A DNA stretch of 14,075 nt from Actinomycetota bacterium (GCA_005787665.1 SYAB01000359.1:1-14075); one strand, 5' to 3'; shown: positions 1 to 7,024, numbered from the stretch's first letter. The notes: a model not told the origin generated them from the sequence alone. Program-made: numbers and translations.

Positions 1-2519
1 CCGACCCGGTGCAGTGGCAGGTGATCGACCGGGCGTTCAGCGGGACCTCGACCCTGGTGCTGATCGGTGACCCCAAGCAGGCCATCTACGCCTTCCGGGG
101 CGGTGACATTCACACCTACCTCGACGCCGCCGACTGCGCGGGGGAGAAACAGACCATGGGCACCAACTGGCGCAGCGACGGCGCGCTGGTCGACCGTCTG
201 CAGGCGGTGCTGCGCGGCACCCGCCTGGGCGACCCGCGCATCGTCGTGCACGATGTCGCCGCCCATCACGCCGGTACCCGGTTGGCCGGCGCGCCCTGCA
301 ACGATCCGCTCCGACTGCGCGTGGTTCCGAGGGCCGCGTTCGGTAAGAGCGGCGACAAGATGATCGCGATCGACGACCTGCGCACCTTCATCGGCCAGGA
401 TCTCGCCGCCGACATCGCCGCTCTGCTGGCGGGTCCGGCGACCTTCGACGGTGAGCGGGTGCGCGCCGGGGACGTCGCGGTGATCGTCGAGAAGCGCCGG
501 GACGCCCGGGTGTGCTTCGCCGCGTTGACCGAGGCGGGTATCGCCGCGGTCTACACCGGTGACTCCGACGTGTTCGCTTCCGAGGCCGCCGACGATTGGC
601 TTTCCCTGCTGGAGGCCTTCGACCAGCCGCACCGATCCGGCGTCGTCCGTGCGGCCGCCACCACGATGTTCTTCGGCCATACCGCCGAAGACCTTGCCGC
701 CCAGAGTGACTCGCTGACCGACAGTGTCGGGGAGACCATTCGGGAATGGGCCGATCACGCCCGTTCCTGCGGAGTGGCGGCGGTGTTCGAAGCCGCCCGG
801 CTCCGGGGGATGGCCGACCGCACGCTGTCCTGCCGCGACGGTGAGCGGTACATGACCGACATGGCCCACGTCACCCAGTTGCTCCAGGAGGTGGCACACC
901 GCGAACACCTCACCCTGCCCGCTCTGCGGGACTGGCTGCGCGACCGCCGGGAGGAACGCAGCGGCATCGAGCACAACAGGCGCCTCGACCGCGACGCCGC
1001 CGCGGTGCAGGTGATGACCGTGCACGGCTCCAAAGGCCTGCAGTTCCCGATCGTGTATCTGCCCTTCGCGTTCAACCGCAATGTGCAGCAGCGCGACGAG
1101 ATCCTGTTCCATGACAACCAGAAGCGGTGCCTGCACATCGGCGGCAAGGGCAGCCCCGACTACGCCGAGGTCCAGGTTCTGGGCCGCCGGGAGGCCGCCG
1201 GGGACGACAGCAGGTTGATGTATGTGGCGATGACCCGGGCGCAGGCCCAGGTGGTGATGTGGTGGGCGCCCTCCCGCGATGAGCCCAACGGCGGACTGTC
1301 CCGGTTGCTGCGCGGCCGTCGCCCCGGCGAGGCGCTGATCCCCGACCAGTGCGCGACGAAGACGGTCACCGACGACGAGGCCCTCGCCCTTTTCGGCGAG
1401 TGGGAGGCCGCCGGCGGGCCGACGGTCGAGGTTGCCATTCCGGCGCCGATCGTCGCGGTACCCGCCGAGGCACGGCCGGAGAACCTCGCGGTGCGGCACT
1501 TCCACCGCGGTATCGACACCGCCTGGCGGCGCACGTCGTACTCGGGTCTGGTCCGGGCCGCGCAGGACAGCGTCGGGGTGAGCAGCGAACCGGAGGTCGT
1601 CGAACTCGACGACGAGGCCCCCGATATCGCTCTCGGCGCCGGGCCGGTGACCGGAGGGGAAGCGGGCGCCGGGGCCGAGGTCCCCTCCCCGATGGCCGAT
1701 CTTCCGATGGGCGCGAAGTTCGGCAGCCTGGTGCACGCGGTGCTCGAGCATGCCGATCCGCTGGCACCGGACCTGGAGGCCGAACTGTCCGCACAGATCG
1801 AGAAACACTCGGCGTGGTGGCCCGTCGACGTGGCCACCGCGGACCTGGCCGCGGCGCTGTTGCCGATGCACGACACCCCGCTGGGTCCGCTGGCCGGCGA
1901 TCTGACGCTGCGCCGCATCGGCCTACCGGACCGGTTGTGCGAAATGGACTTCGAGTTCCCCCTTGCCGGGGGCGACCTGGATACCAGCGCCCCGGACATC
2001 CGACTGTCCGACCTTGGGCGGTTGCTGGCCGCGCACCTGCCGGCCGGTGATCCGTTGGCCTCCTATGCCGACAGGCTCACCGATGCCGCGCTGGGCCGCC
2101 AGTCGCTGCGCGGCTATCTGAGCGGCTCGCTCGATGTGGTGCTGCGCATCCCGACTCCGGGGGGGCACCGCTACCTGGTGGCCGACTACAAGACCAACTG
2201 GCTCGGCGAGACCGACCGCCCGCTGACCGCCGCCGACTACACCCCGGCCAGGATGGCCGAGGCCATGTTGCACTCCGACTACCCGCTGCAGGCCCTGCTG
2301 TACTGCGTTGTGCTGCACAGGTTCCTGCGCTGGCGACTGCCCGGCTACGACCCGGGTCGCCACCTCGGCGGAGTGTTGTACCTGTTCGTACGCGGCATGT
2401 GCGGCCCAGGCACCCCGGTGACCGACGGTCACCCGGCGGGGGTGTTCGGCTGGCAGCCGCCCGCCGTGCTGGTGACGGCGATCTCCGACCTGCTCGACGG
2501 CCGGCGGGAGGCGGCATGA
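1..2519 (+). CDS. recB: RecB subunit of RecBCD helicase-nuclease (5' truncated)
   Basis: RecB is the 3'-5' helicase and nuclease subunit of RecBCD, which processes double-strand DNA ends. The gene enters the window already open (first full codon at position 3); the residues DPVQW there directly follow where the Walker B box DEFQDT of UvrD-type helicases should lie, just outside the window. Visible superfamily 1 motifs are IGDPKQAIYAFRGG (about 63-104), VMTVHGSKGLQFP (about 1011-1050) and RLMYVAMTRAQ (about 1212-1245). The C-terminal RecB-family nuclease is complete in its key residues: FGSLVHAVLE (about 1720), GSLDVVL (about 2125), VADYKT (2178-2195) and YPLQALLY (2280-2303). The stop overlaps the recD start in ATGA. 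In mycobacteria RecBCD is reported to serve mainly single-strand annealing, while AdnAB handles resection for recombination; that is literature knowledge, not seen here. The GTG at 9 is an internal codon, not the true start. Confidence 0.93.
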   Translation, partial: DPVQWQVIDRAFSGTSTLVLIGDPKQAIYAFRGGDIHTYLDAADCAGEKQTMGTNWRSDGALVDRLQAVLRGTRLGDPRIVVHDVAAHHAGTRLAGAPCNDPLRLRVVPRAAFGKSGDKMIAIDDLRTFIGQDLAADIAALLAGPATFDGERVRAGDVAVIVEKRRDARVCFAALTEAGIAAVYTGDSDVFASEAADDWLSLLEAFDQPHRSGVVRAAATTMFFGHTAEDLAAQSDSLTDSVGETIREWADHARSCGVAAVFEAARLRGMADRTLSCRDGERYMTDMAHVTQLLQEVAHREHLTLPALRDWLRDRREERSGIEHNRRLDRDAAAVQVMTVHGSKGLQFPIVYLPFAFNRNVQQRDEILFHDNQKRCLHIGGKGSPDYAEVQVLGRREAAGDDSRLMYVAMTRAQAQVVMWWAPSRDEPNGGLSRLLRGRRPGEALIPDQCATKTVTDDEALALFGEWEAAGGPTVEVAIPAPIVAVPAEARPENLAVRHFHRGIDTAWRRTSYSGLVRAAQDSVGVSSEPEVVELDDEAPDIALGAGPVTGGEAGAGAEVPSPMADLPMGAKFGSLVHAVLEHADPLAPDLEAELSAQIEKHSAWWPVDVATADLAAALLPMHDTPLGPLAGDLTLRRIGLPDRLCEMDFEFPLAGGDLDTSAPDIRLSDLGRLLAAHLPAGDPLASYADRLTDAALGRQSLRGYLSGSLDVVLRIPTPGGHRYLVADYKTNWLGETDRPLTAADYTPARMAEAMLHSDYPLQALLYCVVLHRFLRWRLPGYDPGRHLGGVLYLFVRGMCGPGTPVTDGHPAGVFGWQPPAVLVTAISDLLDGRREAA

Positions 2520-4267
2520 GCGCTCCGATCGCCGACGCCGCCGATTGGCGCCGCAGTGTGGCCGCGACAGGAGTGCTGGCCGAGTTCAATGCCGCAGGCG
2601 TGCTTGACGCCTCCGATGTGCTTGTGGCCCAACGCCTCACCGCGCTGGCCAAGGAGAACAACGAACTCGTGGCTCTCGCACTCGGGTTCGTGGTGCGGGC
2701 GGTGCGCGGCGGGTCGGTCTGCCTCGACCTGGCCGGTGTGGCCGCTCAGGTCGGCGAACCGGATCTGCCGTGGCCGGACCCGCAGCAGTGGCTGGACGCG
2801 GTGGCAGCCAGCGTGCTGGCCGCCGAACCGGCGGTGCTGCATCTGGACTCCGGTCTGCTCTATCTCGACCGGTACTGGATCGAGGAATGCCGGGTGGCCG
2901 AGGATGTGCTCGCCCTGGCCCGCGCTCGGCGGTCCGGCACGCCGCCGGACATTGCCCGGCTCTTCGGGCCCGACTACGCCGAACAACGCGGCGCCGCCGA
3001 GGTGGCGTTGTCCCGGGCGTTGACGGTGCTGACCGGCGGACCGGGTACCGGAAAGACGACGACGGTGGCGCGACTGCTGGCGCTGCTGGCCGAACAGGCC
3101 GAACTCGACGGTCGCCCGCGCTTGCGGATCGCGCTGGCCGCCCCGACGGGCAAGGCCGCCGCCCGGTTGCTCGAGGCGGTCAGGGAGCAGGTCGCGGTGC
3201 TTGCCGAGGCCGACCGTCACCGTCTTCCCGCACTGACGGCCACCACGTTGCACCGGCTGTTGGGCAGCCTGCCGGACACCTCGTCGCGGTTCCGGCACAA
3301 CCGGGACAACCGTCTGCCGCACGACGTGATCGTCGTCGACGAGACCTCGATGGTCTCCCTGACCATGATGGCCCGTTTGTTGGAGGCGGTGCGTCCGGAG
3401 GCGCGACTGGTCCTGGTCGGCGATCCCGACCAGCTGGCCTCGGTGGAAGCCGGCGCGGTGTTGGCCGATCTGGTCGAGGGGCTCGACGCCGTATCGGAAT
3501 CCCCGGTGGCCAGACTCGTGACCGCACACCGTTTCGGCGAGTCCATCCGCGCGCTGGCGGCGGCGATCCGCGTCGGCGACGCCGACACCGCCCTCGAGGT
3601 GTTGGCCGCCGGCGGGGACAATGTCGAATGGGTGCCGAGCAGCGACCCCTCCGGAATCCTGCGGAAAGTCGTTGTGCCCCATGCGCTGACTCTCCGCGAG
3701 GCGGCGATATTGGGCGATGGCGCCGAAGCGTTGCGCACCCTGGGGCGCCACCGGCTGCTGTGCGCGCACCGCCGCGGTCCCTATGGTGTTGCCTATTGGA
3801 ACCGCCAGGTCGAGCGCTGGCTGGCCGAGCAGACCGATATGCCGCTGTGGGAACCCTGGTATCCCGGCCGGCCGGTGTTGGTGACTGCCAACGACTATGG
3901 GCTAGGTCTCTATAACGGCGACACCGGAGTCGCGCTGCTGCGCGACGGTGCTCTGCGCGCGGTGATGGCCGGGGCCGGCGGCCCGGTGGAACTGGCGACG
4001 GGCCGGCTTTCCGATATCGAGACCATGCACGCGATGACCATTCACAAGAGCCAGGGCAGCCAGTCCGCAGAGATCACGGTGCTGCTGCCGCCGTCGGACT
4101 CCCGGCTGCTCACCCGGGAACTGCTCTACACCGCCGTGACCCGGGCCCGGGAGAAGGTTCGGCTGATCGGGACCGCCGAGCAGGTACGCGCCGCGGTGCA
4201 GCGGCGTGCGGTCCGCGCGACCGGGCTGAGTCGGCGGCTGAGCGGCGCCGGACAGGTTGGACCCTGA
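2516..4267 (+). CDS. recD: RecD, 5'-3' helicase subunit of exonuclease V
   Basis: This 583-residue protein is the RecD subunit, a superfamily 1B 5'-3' helicase that works with RecB and RecC on DNA ends in the cytoplasm. The start at 2516 overlaps the recB stop as ATGA, implying translational coupling; an upstream in-frame start at 2399 would lie deep inside recB and is rejected. An N-terminal region of about 165 residues precedes the motor. Motor motifs are in order: Walker A TGGPGTGKT at residues 173-181, LAAPTGKAAARL near 209, the DETSMVS box with D275-E276, LVGDPDQLASVEAG near 302, MTIHKSQGSQ near 507, and YTAVTRAREK near 538. The length matches mycobacterial RecD (about 575 residues). Its stop codon lies exactly at the left end of the following tandem duplication. 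Confidence 0.95.
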   Translation: MSAPIADAADWRRSVAATGVLAEFNAAGVLDASDVLVAQRLTALAKENNELVALALGFVVRAVRGGSVCLDLAGVAAQVGEPDLPWPDPQQWLDAVAASVLAAEPAVLHLDSGLLYLDRYWIEECRVAEDVLALARARRSGTPPDIARLFGPDYAEQRGAAEVALSRALTVLTGGPGTGKTTTVARLLALLAEQAELDGRPRLRIALAAPTGKAAARLLEAVREQVAVLAEADRHRLPALTATTLHRLLGSLPDTSSRFRHNRDNRLPHDVIVVDETSMVSLTMMARLLEAVRPEARLVLVGDPDQLASVEAGAVLADLVEGLDAVSESPVARLVTAHRFGESIRALAAAIRVGDADTALEVLAAGGDNVEWVPSSDPSGILRKVVVPHALTLREAAILGDGAEALRTLGRHRLLCAHRRGPYGVAYWNRQVERWLAEQTDMPLWEPWYPGRPVLVTANDYGLGLYNGDTGVALLRDGALRAVMAGAGGPVELATGRLSDIETMHAMTIHKSQGSQSAEITVLLPPSDSRLLTRELLYTAVTRAREKVRLIGTAEQVRAAVQRRAVRATGLSRRLSGAGQVGP

Positions 4268-4285
4268 TACAGACTTTCGGCCCTA

Positions 4286-4312
4286 TTGACCCGGCTGGTG
4301 CCTTCATACTTT
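4286..4312 (+). promoter_or_regulatory. Candidate promoter of solenoid gene 1
   Basis: TTGACC (4286-4291) and TACTTT (4307-4312) resemble -35 and TANNNT-type -10 elements, though their 15-base spacing is short. They lie inside a block of 86 bases identical in both duplicated leaders. A start about 7 bases after the -10 would leave a 5' leader of about 55 bases. This is a motif-only prediction. Confidence 0.4.
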
Positions 4313-4358
4313 GTGATCGGCGCTCCGGAAACTCCCGCGACCGCCTCACACGACTTCC

Positions 4359-4367
4359 AGGGGAGGA
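4359..4367 (+). promoter_or_regulatory. Strong ribosome binding site, solenoid gene 1
   Basis: AGGGGAGGA ends 7 bases before the ATG at 4375 and fixes that codon as the start. The reading frame is open further upstream back to the recD stop but has no start codon there. CTCCC at 4332-4336 could pair with GGGAG at 4361-4365 and partly mask the site; this pairing is a suggestion only. Confidence 0.7.
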
Positions 4368-4374
4368 ACCGGAC

Positions 4375-5313
4375 ATGACCACCACCACCGCTGAGCGGGC
4401 CAAGCGCCCCGGGATCCTGGCGCTCGGCGCGGCTACGGCCGGCGCGATGGCTGCCGCGACCATGGGGTCGGTTCCGACCGCCAACGCGACCTGCGCGTCG
4501 TTCTTCGGGATCGGCTCGGGCGGCAATTGCACCAGCACCCTGACCAGCATCGCGATCGCCATCGGGGAGAACGCCGAAGCGCACGCCGAAGGGATTTTGG
4601 GCGCCGCGCTTACCTGGGGTAACTCCTCGAGGGCAATAGCAGCGACGGGCGGTCTGGCCAACCTCGCGGTCAGCCTGGGCGACAGCAACTTGGCCTATGC
4701 CGGTGGCATCGCGTCGCTGGCATTCGCTGGGCGCAGCACCACAAACCAGATGATCTTCGCCGGTCTGGGTGATGCCACCAGTGGCAGCGTCGGCAATATC
4801 GCGGTGTCGATCGCGAGTCCGGAGAGCACCTCCGTCACTGCCGCCGGTCTGGGAAACCTCGCGGTCAATATCGCCGGTTCCGGCTCCATCATTAGCCAGG
4901 GCGTGGGCCTGACGACCATCAACCTGGTGGGCCTCGACGCCTCCCTGAACAACAGGGGCACCCTCAACGCGATCGCCAACGTCAGCGGCGACAACATCAG
5001 CATCCGCAACGACGAGGGCGACGGCGGCATCGGGAACCTCGGCTTCAACTTCATCGGGGAGAACAACCTCATCAGCACCCGCGGAGTGTTGGCGCTCGGC
5101 GGCGCCATCGGCAGCACCGGACAGACGGTGAGCCAGGACGGCCCGGGTGTGAACATCGCCTTCGGCCGGAACGCGGTCGCTCCTGGGTCCGCGAAGAAGT
5201 CGAGCCCCTTTGCGGCCTCGTCGGTGAGCACCCCCGGCGCCACTGCCGACGACAGCAAGGGCAACCGTAAGGCCCGGGGCTCGCAAGCCCGGGCCAACCG
5301 CGACAACCGGTAG
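4375..5313 (+). CDS. Exported repetitive beta-solenoid-like protein, copy 1
   Basis: I do not recognise a named family. The 312-residue product has a signal peptide: basic ERAKR, a hydrophobic Ala/Gly core (about 13-33) and an A-x-A cleavage site after ANA (residue 38). The mature protein starts TCASFFG and has C40 and C52, close enough for a disulfide. From about residue 55 to 266 it consists of some eleven loose repeats of 18-22 residues, each with a strand such as NLAVSL or NIAVSI followed by Gly/Asn/Ser and ending in Gly. This resembles the left-handed beta-rolls of YadA/Hia heads (compare SIAIAIGENAEAHAEG), but there is no autotransporter anchor. The last 44 residues are Ser/Lys/Arg-rich and probably disordered. 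Residue -1 is Thr, so Cys40 is not a lipobox cysteine. The copy at 5455 is about 88% identical. No terminator follows, so read-through into the second copy is likely. A secreted or wall-associated adhesin or structural role is only a guess. Confidence 0.85.
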   Translation: MTTTTAERAKRPGILALGAATAGAMAAATMGSVPTANATCASFFGIGSGGNCTSTLTSIAIAIGENAEAHAEGILGAALTWGNSSRAIAATGGLANLAVSLGDSNLAYAGGIASLAFAGRSTTNQMIFAGLGDATSGSVGNIAVSIASPESTSVTAAGLGNLAVNIAGSGSIISQGVGLTTINLVGLDASLNNRGTLNAIANVSGDNISIRNDEGDGGIGNLGFNFIGENNLISTRGVLALGGAIGSTGQTVSQDGPGVNIAFGRNAVAPGSAKKSSPFAASSVSTPGATADDSKGNRKARGSQARANRDNR

Positions 5314-5326
5314 TTCCCGGTTAGGG

Positions 5327-5338
5327 GCTGGCGGCGGC
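5327..5338 (+). other. Orphan left arm of terminator hairpin
   Basis: GCTGGCGGCGGC here is identical to the left arm of the perfect hairpin at 6424-6457, but after GATCA (5339-5343) the sequence switches to the start of the second duplicated unit and the pairing arm is missing. Copy 1 of the tandem pair therefore has no functional hairpin terminator of this type. Confidence 0.75.
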
Positions 5339-5365
5339 GATCACTGATGCAGACATTCGGCCCCA

Positions 5366-5392
5366 TTGACCCGGCTGGTGCCTTCATACTTT
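5366..5392 (+). promoter_or_regulatory. Candidate promoter of solenoid gene 2
   Basis: This is the duplicate of the TTGACC and TACTTT pair at 4286-4312, with identical sequence, here at 5366-5371 and 5387-5392. Both genes thus appear to carry the same control region. The spacing of 15 bases is short for a vegetative promoter. Confidence 0.38.
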
Positions 5393-5438
5393 GTGATCGG
5401 CGCTCCGGAAACTCCCGCGACCGCCTCACACGACTTCC

Positions 5439-5447
5439 AGGGGAGGA
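5439..5447 (+). promoter_or_regulatory. Strong ribosome binding site, solenoid gene 2
   Basis: AGGGGAGGA ends 7 bases before the ATG at 5455, as in copy 1. It argues against the in-frame upstream ATG at 5347, whose counterpart in copy 1 is ATA. Confidence 0.7.
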
Positions 5448-5454
5448 ACCACAC

Positions 5455-6393
5455 ATGACCACCACCACCACCGAACGCGCGAAGCGCCCCGGGTTGCTGG
5501 CGATCGGCGCGGCCACGGCCGGCGCGATGGCCGCCGCGACCATGGGGTCGGTTCCGACCGCCAACGCGACCTGCGCGTCGTTCTTCGGGATCGGCTCGGG
5601 CGGCAATTGCACCAGCACCCTGACCAGCATCGCGATCGCCATCGGGGAGAACGCCGAGGCGCACGCCGACGGGATTTTGGGCGCCGCCCTCACCTGGGGT
5701 AACTCCTCGAGCAGCGCGACGGCGACGGGCGGTCTGGCCAATCTCGCGGTCAGCCTGGGCAACAGCAACTTCGCCGGCGCCGCCGGCATCGCGTCGCTGG
5801 CGTTCGCCGGACGCAGCACCATCAACCAGTCCGTCATTGCCGGCCAGGGCAACGCCACCAGCGGAAACATCGGAAACATCGCGGTATCCGTGGCCAGTCC
5901 GGAGGCCACCGAAGTTCGCGCCCTCGGTATCGGCAACCTCGCGGTGAATATCGCCGGTTCCGGCGAGATCGGCAGCCAGGGTGTGGGTCTGACGACCATC
6001 AATCTGGTGGGTCTCAACGCCGAACTGGCCAACGCTGGAACCCTGAACGCGATCGCTAACGTCAGCGGCGACGGCATCAGTATCCGCAACGACGAGGGTG
6101 ACGGTGGGATCGGGAACCTCGGCTTCAACTTCATCGGGGAGGACAACGTCATCCGTACCCGCGGAGTGTTGGCGCTCGGCGGCGCCATCGGCAGCACCGG
6201 GCAGACGGTGAGCCAGGACGGCCCGGGCGTCAACATCGCCTTCGGCCGGAACGCGGTCGCTCCTGGGTCCGCGAAGAAGTCGAGCCCCTCTGCGGCCTCG
6301 TCGGTGAGCACCCCGGGCGCCACTGCCGACGACAGCAAGGGCAACCGTAAGGCCCGGGGCTCGCAAGCCCGGGCCAACCGCGACAACCGGTAG
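5455..6393 (+). CDS. Exported repetitive beta-solenoid-like protein, copy 2
   Basis: This 312-residue paralogue of the product at 4375 has the same architecture: signal peptide cut after ANA (residue 38), mature start TCASFFG with Cys40 and Cys52, about eleven solenoid-like repeats, and a basic low-complexity tail. By hand count 37 residues differ from copy 1. Thirty-two of these lie between residues 85 and 242, for example PEATEVRALG against PESTSVTAAG. Residues 18-71 are identical, and the last 70 residues differ at one position (Phe to Ser in the tail). The strand motifs (NLAV, NIAV, INLV, NLGFNF) are kept while the intervening turns vary, as expected for a fold under constraint with a diverging surface. 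The start at 5455 is set by the ribosome binding site and the signal peptide; the frame is open back to an ATG at 5347. The gene ends in front of a strong hairpin. Function unknown. Confidence 0.85.
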   Translation: MTTTTTERAKRPGLLAIGAATAGAMAAATMGSVPTANATCASFFGIGSGGNCTSTLTSIAIAIGENAEAHADGILGAALTWGNSSSSATATGGLANLAVSLGNSNFAGAAGIASLAFAGRSTINQSVIAGQGNATSGNIGNIAVSVASPEATEVRALGIGNLAVNIAGSGEIGSQGVGLTTINLVGLNAELANAGTLNAIANVSGDGISIRNDEGDGGIGNLGFNFIGEDNVIRTRGVLALGGAIGSTGQTVSQDGPGVNIAFGRNAVAPGSAKKSSPSAASSVSTPGATADDSKGNRKARGSQARANRDNR

Positions 6394-6423
6394 GTCCCCG
6401 GTCGGGGGCGTCTACCCCTCGGG

Positions 6424-6457
6424 GCTGGCGGCGGCGATCAGGGAGGCCGCCGCCAGC
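6424..6457 (+). terminator. Perfect 12-bp hairpin, probable terminator between convergent genes
   Basis: GCTGGCGGCGGC (6424-6435) and GCCGCCGCCAGC (6446-6457) pair perfectly around a 10-base loop (GATCAGGGAG). It lies 30 bases after the stop of the second solenoid gene, between that gene and the convergent phosphoesterase gene. No T-run follows on either side, which is common for GC-rich actinobacterial terminators. The rest of 6394-6533 holds no gene I can support. Confidence 0.7.
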
Positions 6458-6533
6458 GTCGCGCCGAGGCGAGTGAGCAACCGCAATGCGCGGGTGCGCA
6501 CGTCCGGGCTGTCACGTCGATCGGTAGCGACGC

Positions 6534-6590
6534 CTACAACGTGTGCAGGCGGACGTCGATCAGCGCATCCTCGGCGACCCGGGCGGTTAG
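6534..6590 (-). pseudogene. Out-of-frame C-terminal end of the phosphoesterase gene
   Basis: Read on the minus strand in the other frame, this stretch encodes LTARVAEDALIDVRLHTL and then TAG. It looks like the last beta-strands that normally follow the NPGS...Y segment of YfcE-type phosphoesterases. One extra base between the TAC and TAA codons near 6588-6590 would rejoin the frames and give a protein of 163 residues, the usual family length. Confidence 0.6.
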
Positions 6591-7024
6591 TACGTGCAGT
6601 GTGGCTGGCGACGGCGGTCGGTCGGCGAACCTGGATTGAGCAAACGCAGTCCCGATCTTGTGACGCTGTCCCAGGGGATGTGGCTGTGACCGAACACCAG
6701 GACGTCGGTATCGGGATAGCGGCGTGCCATCCGGCTCTCGCGGCCAGATGTCGAGCCGGTCTCGTGGACGACGGTGAAACGCAGACCGGCCAGGGTCACG
6801 TCGGCACGTTCGGGCAGCCGCGCCCGCAATGCCGGTCCATCGTTGTTGCCCCAGCAGGCCACCAGCCGGGCGGATCGTGCCTCGAACGTGTCGAGCAGAT
6901 CGGTGCACACCCAGTCGCCGGCGTGGATTACCACATCGGCCGCCTCGACCGCTGACCACAGCGACGGCGACAGCTCACGGGCACGGCTGGGTACGTGGGT
7001 ATCGGCGATCAGCACGATGCGCAT
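6587..7024 (-). CDS. YfcE/MJ0936-type metallophosphoesterase, C-terminally truncated by frameshift
   Basis: This 145-residue protein belongs to the small calcineurin-like metallophosphoesterases, which cleave phosphodiester or phosphomonoester bonds with a two-metal centre. All metal-ligand motifs are present: ADTH (D8, H10), HAGD (D37), GNND (N60, D62), VVHETG (H87) and GHSH (H113, H115), followed by LLNPGSPTDRR. The natural substrate of the mycobacterial members is not clear from sequence. The reading frame ends right after HCTY, where the family has one more strand pair; that missing part lies in the other frame as far as 6534. The catalytic core is intact, so a shortened enzyme may still be active. 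It converges with the solenoid genes and is divergent from the membrane protein at 7094. The ATG at 7024 has only a weak ribosome binding site; a TACGGT hexamer lies 5 bases upstream. Confidence 0.85.
   Translation of the reverse strand: MRIVLIADTHVPSRARELSPSLWSAVEAADVVIHAGDWVCTDLLDTFEARSARLVACWGNNDGPALRARLPERADVTLAGLRFTVVHETGSTSGRESRMARRYPDTDVLVFGHSHIPWDSVTRSGLRLLNPGSPTDRRRQPHCTY

Larger units (their letters stand above)
4264..5343 (+). repeat. Tandem duplication, copy 1 (1080 bases)
   Basis: Positions 4264-5343 align without gaps with the sequence 1080 bases downstream as far as the end of the coding region. The unit starts with the last bases of recD (CTGA, the stop codon), continues through an approximately 107-base leader and the 939-base gene, and ends in the sequence GGGGCTGGCGGCGGCGATCA. 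My hand count gives about 110 mismatches over the 939 coding bases (about 88% identity), very unevenly spread: the leader and both ends of the gene are nearly identical and the centre is diverged by up to about a third. Confidence 0.95.
5344..6440 (+). repeat. Tandem duplication, copy 2
   Basis: This is the second copy of the unit that starts at 4264. It begins with the same CTGA that is the recD stop in copy 1, here a non-functional remnant, and ends with the same GGGGCTGGCGGCGGCGATCA at 6421-6440. Between the stop codon and that shared end it is about 17 bases longer than copy 1, in the stretch around 6404-6420. Only this copy is followed by the right arm of the terminator hairpin. Confidence 0.93.

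Noticed and set aside
2429..3769. A 446-codon minus-strand frame opposite recD
   Set aside because: Composition is that of a GC-rich shadow frame (Gln/Arg/Gly/His-rich, no motif), and the plus strand carries all helicase motifs of RecD.
4489..4497. Cys40 of the solenoid proteins as a lipoprotein lipobox cysteine
   Set aside because: The preceding residues are ANAT, with Thr at -1, which does not fit the lipobox; an A-x-A signal peptidase I site ends two residues before the Cys.
5347..5454. Upstream extension of the second solenoid gene from ATG 5347 (36 extra residues)
   Set aside because: Copy 1 has ATA at the same place, the signal peptide would be buried, and a strong Shine-Dalgarno sequence sits before ATG 5455.
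4695..6386. A 563-codon open frame on the minus strand running through both solenoid genes
   Set aside because: It is the antisense of two genes with signal peptides, ribosome binding sites and a family-like repeat pattern. Long antisense frames are expected at this GC content, and it repeats simply because the locus is duplicated.
4264..6440. An insertion sequence or phage remnant as the cause of the tandem unit
   Set aside because: No transposase, integrase, terminal inverted repeats or flanking target duplications are visible; the arrangement is explained by a simple tandem duplication.
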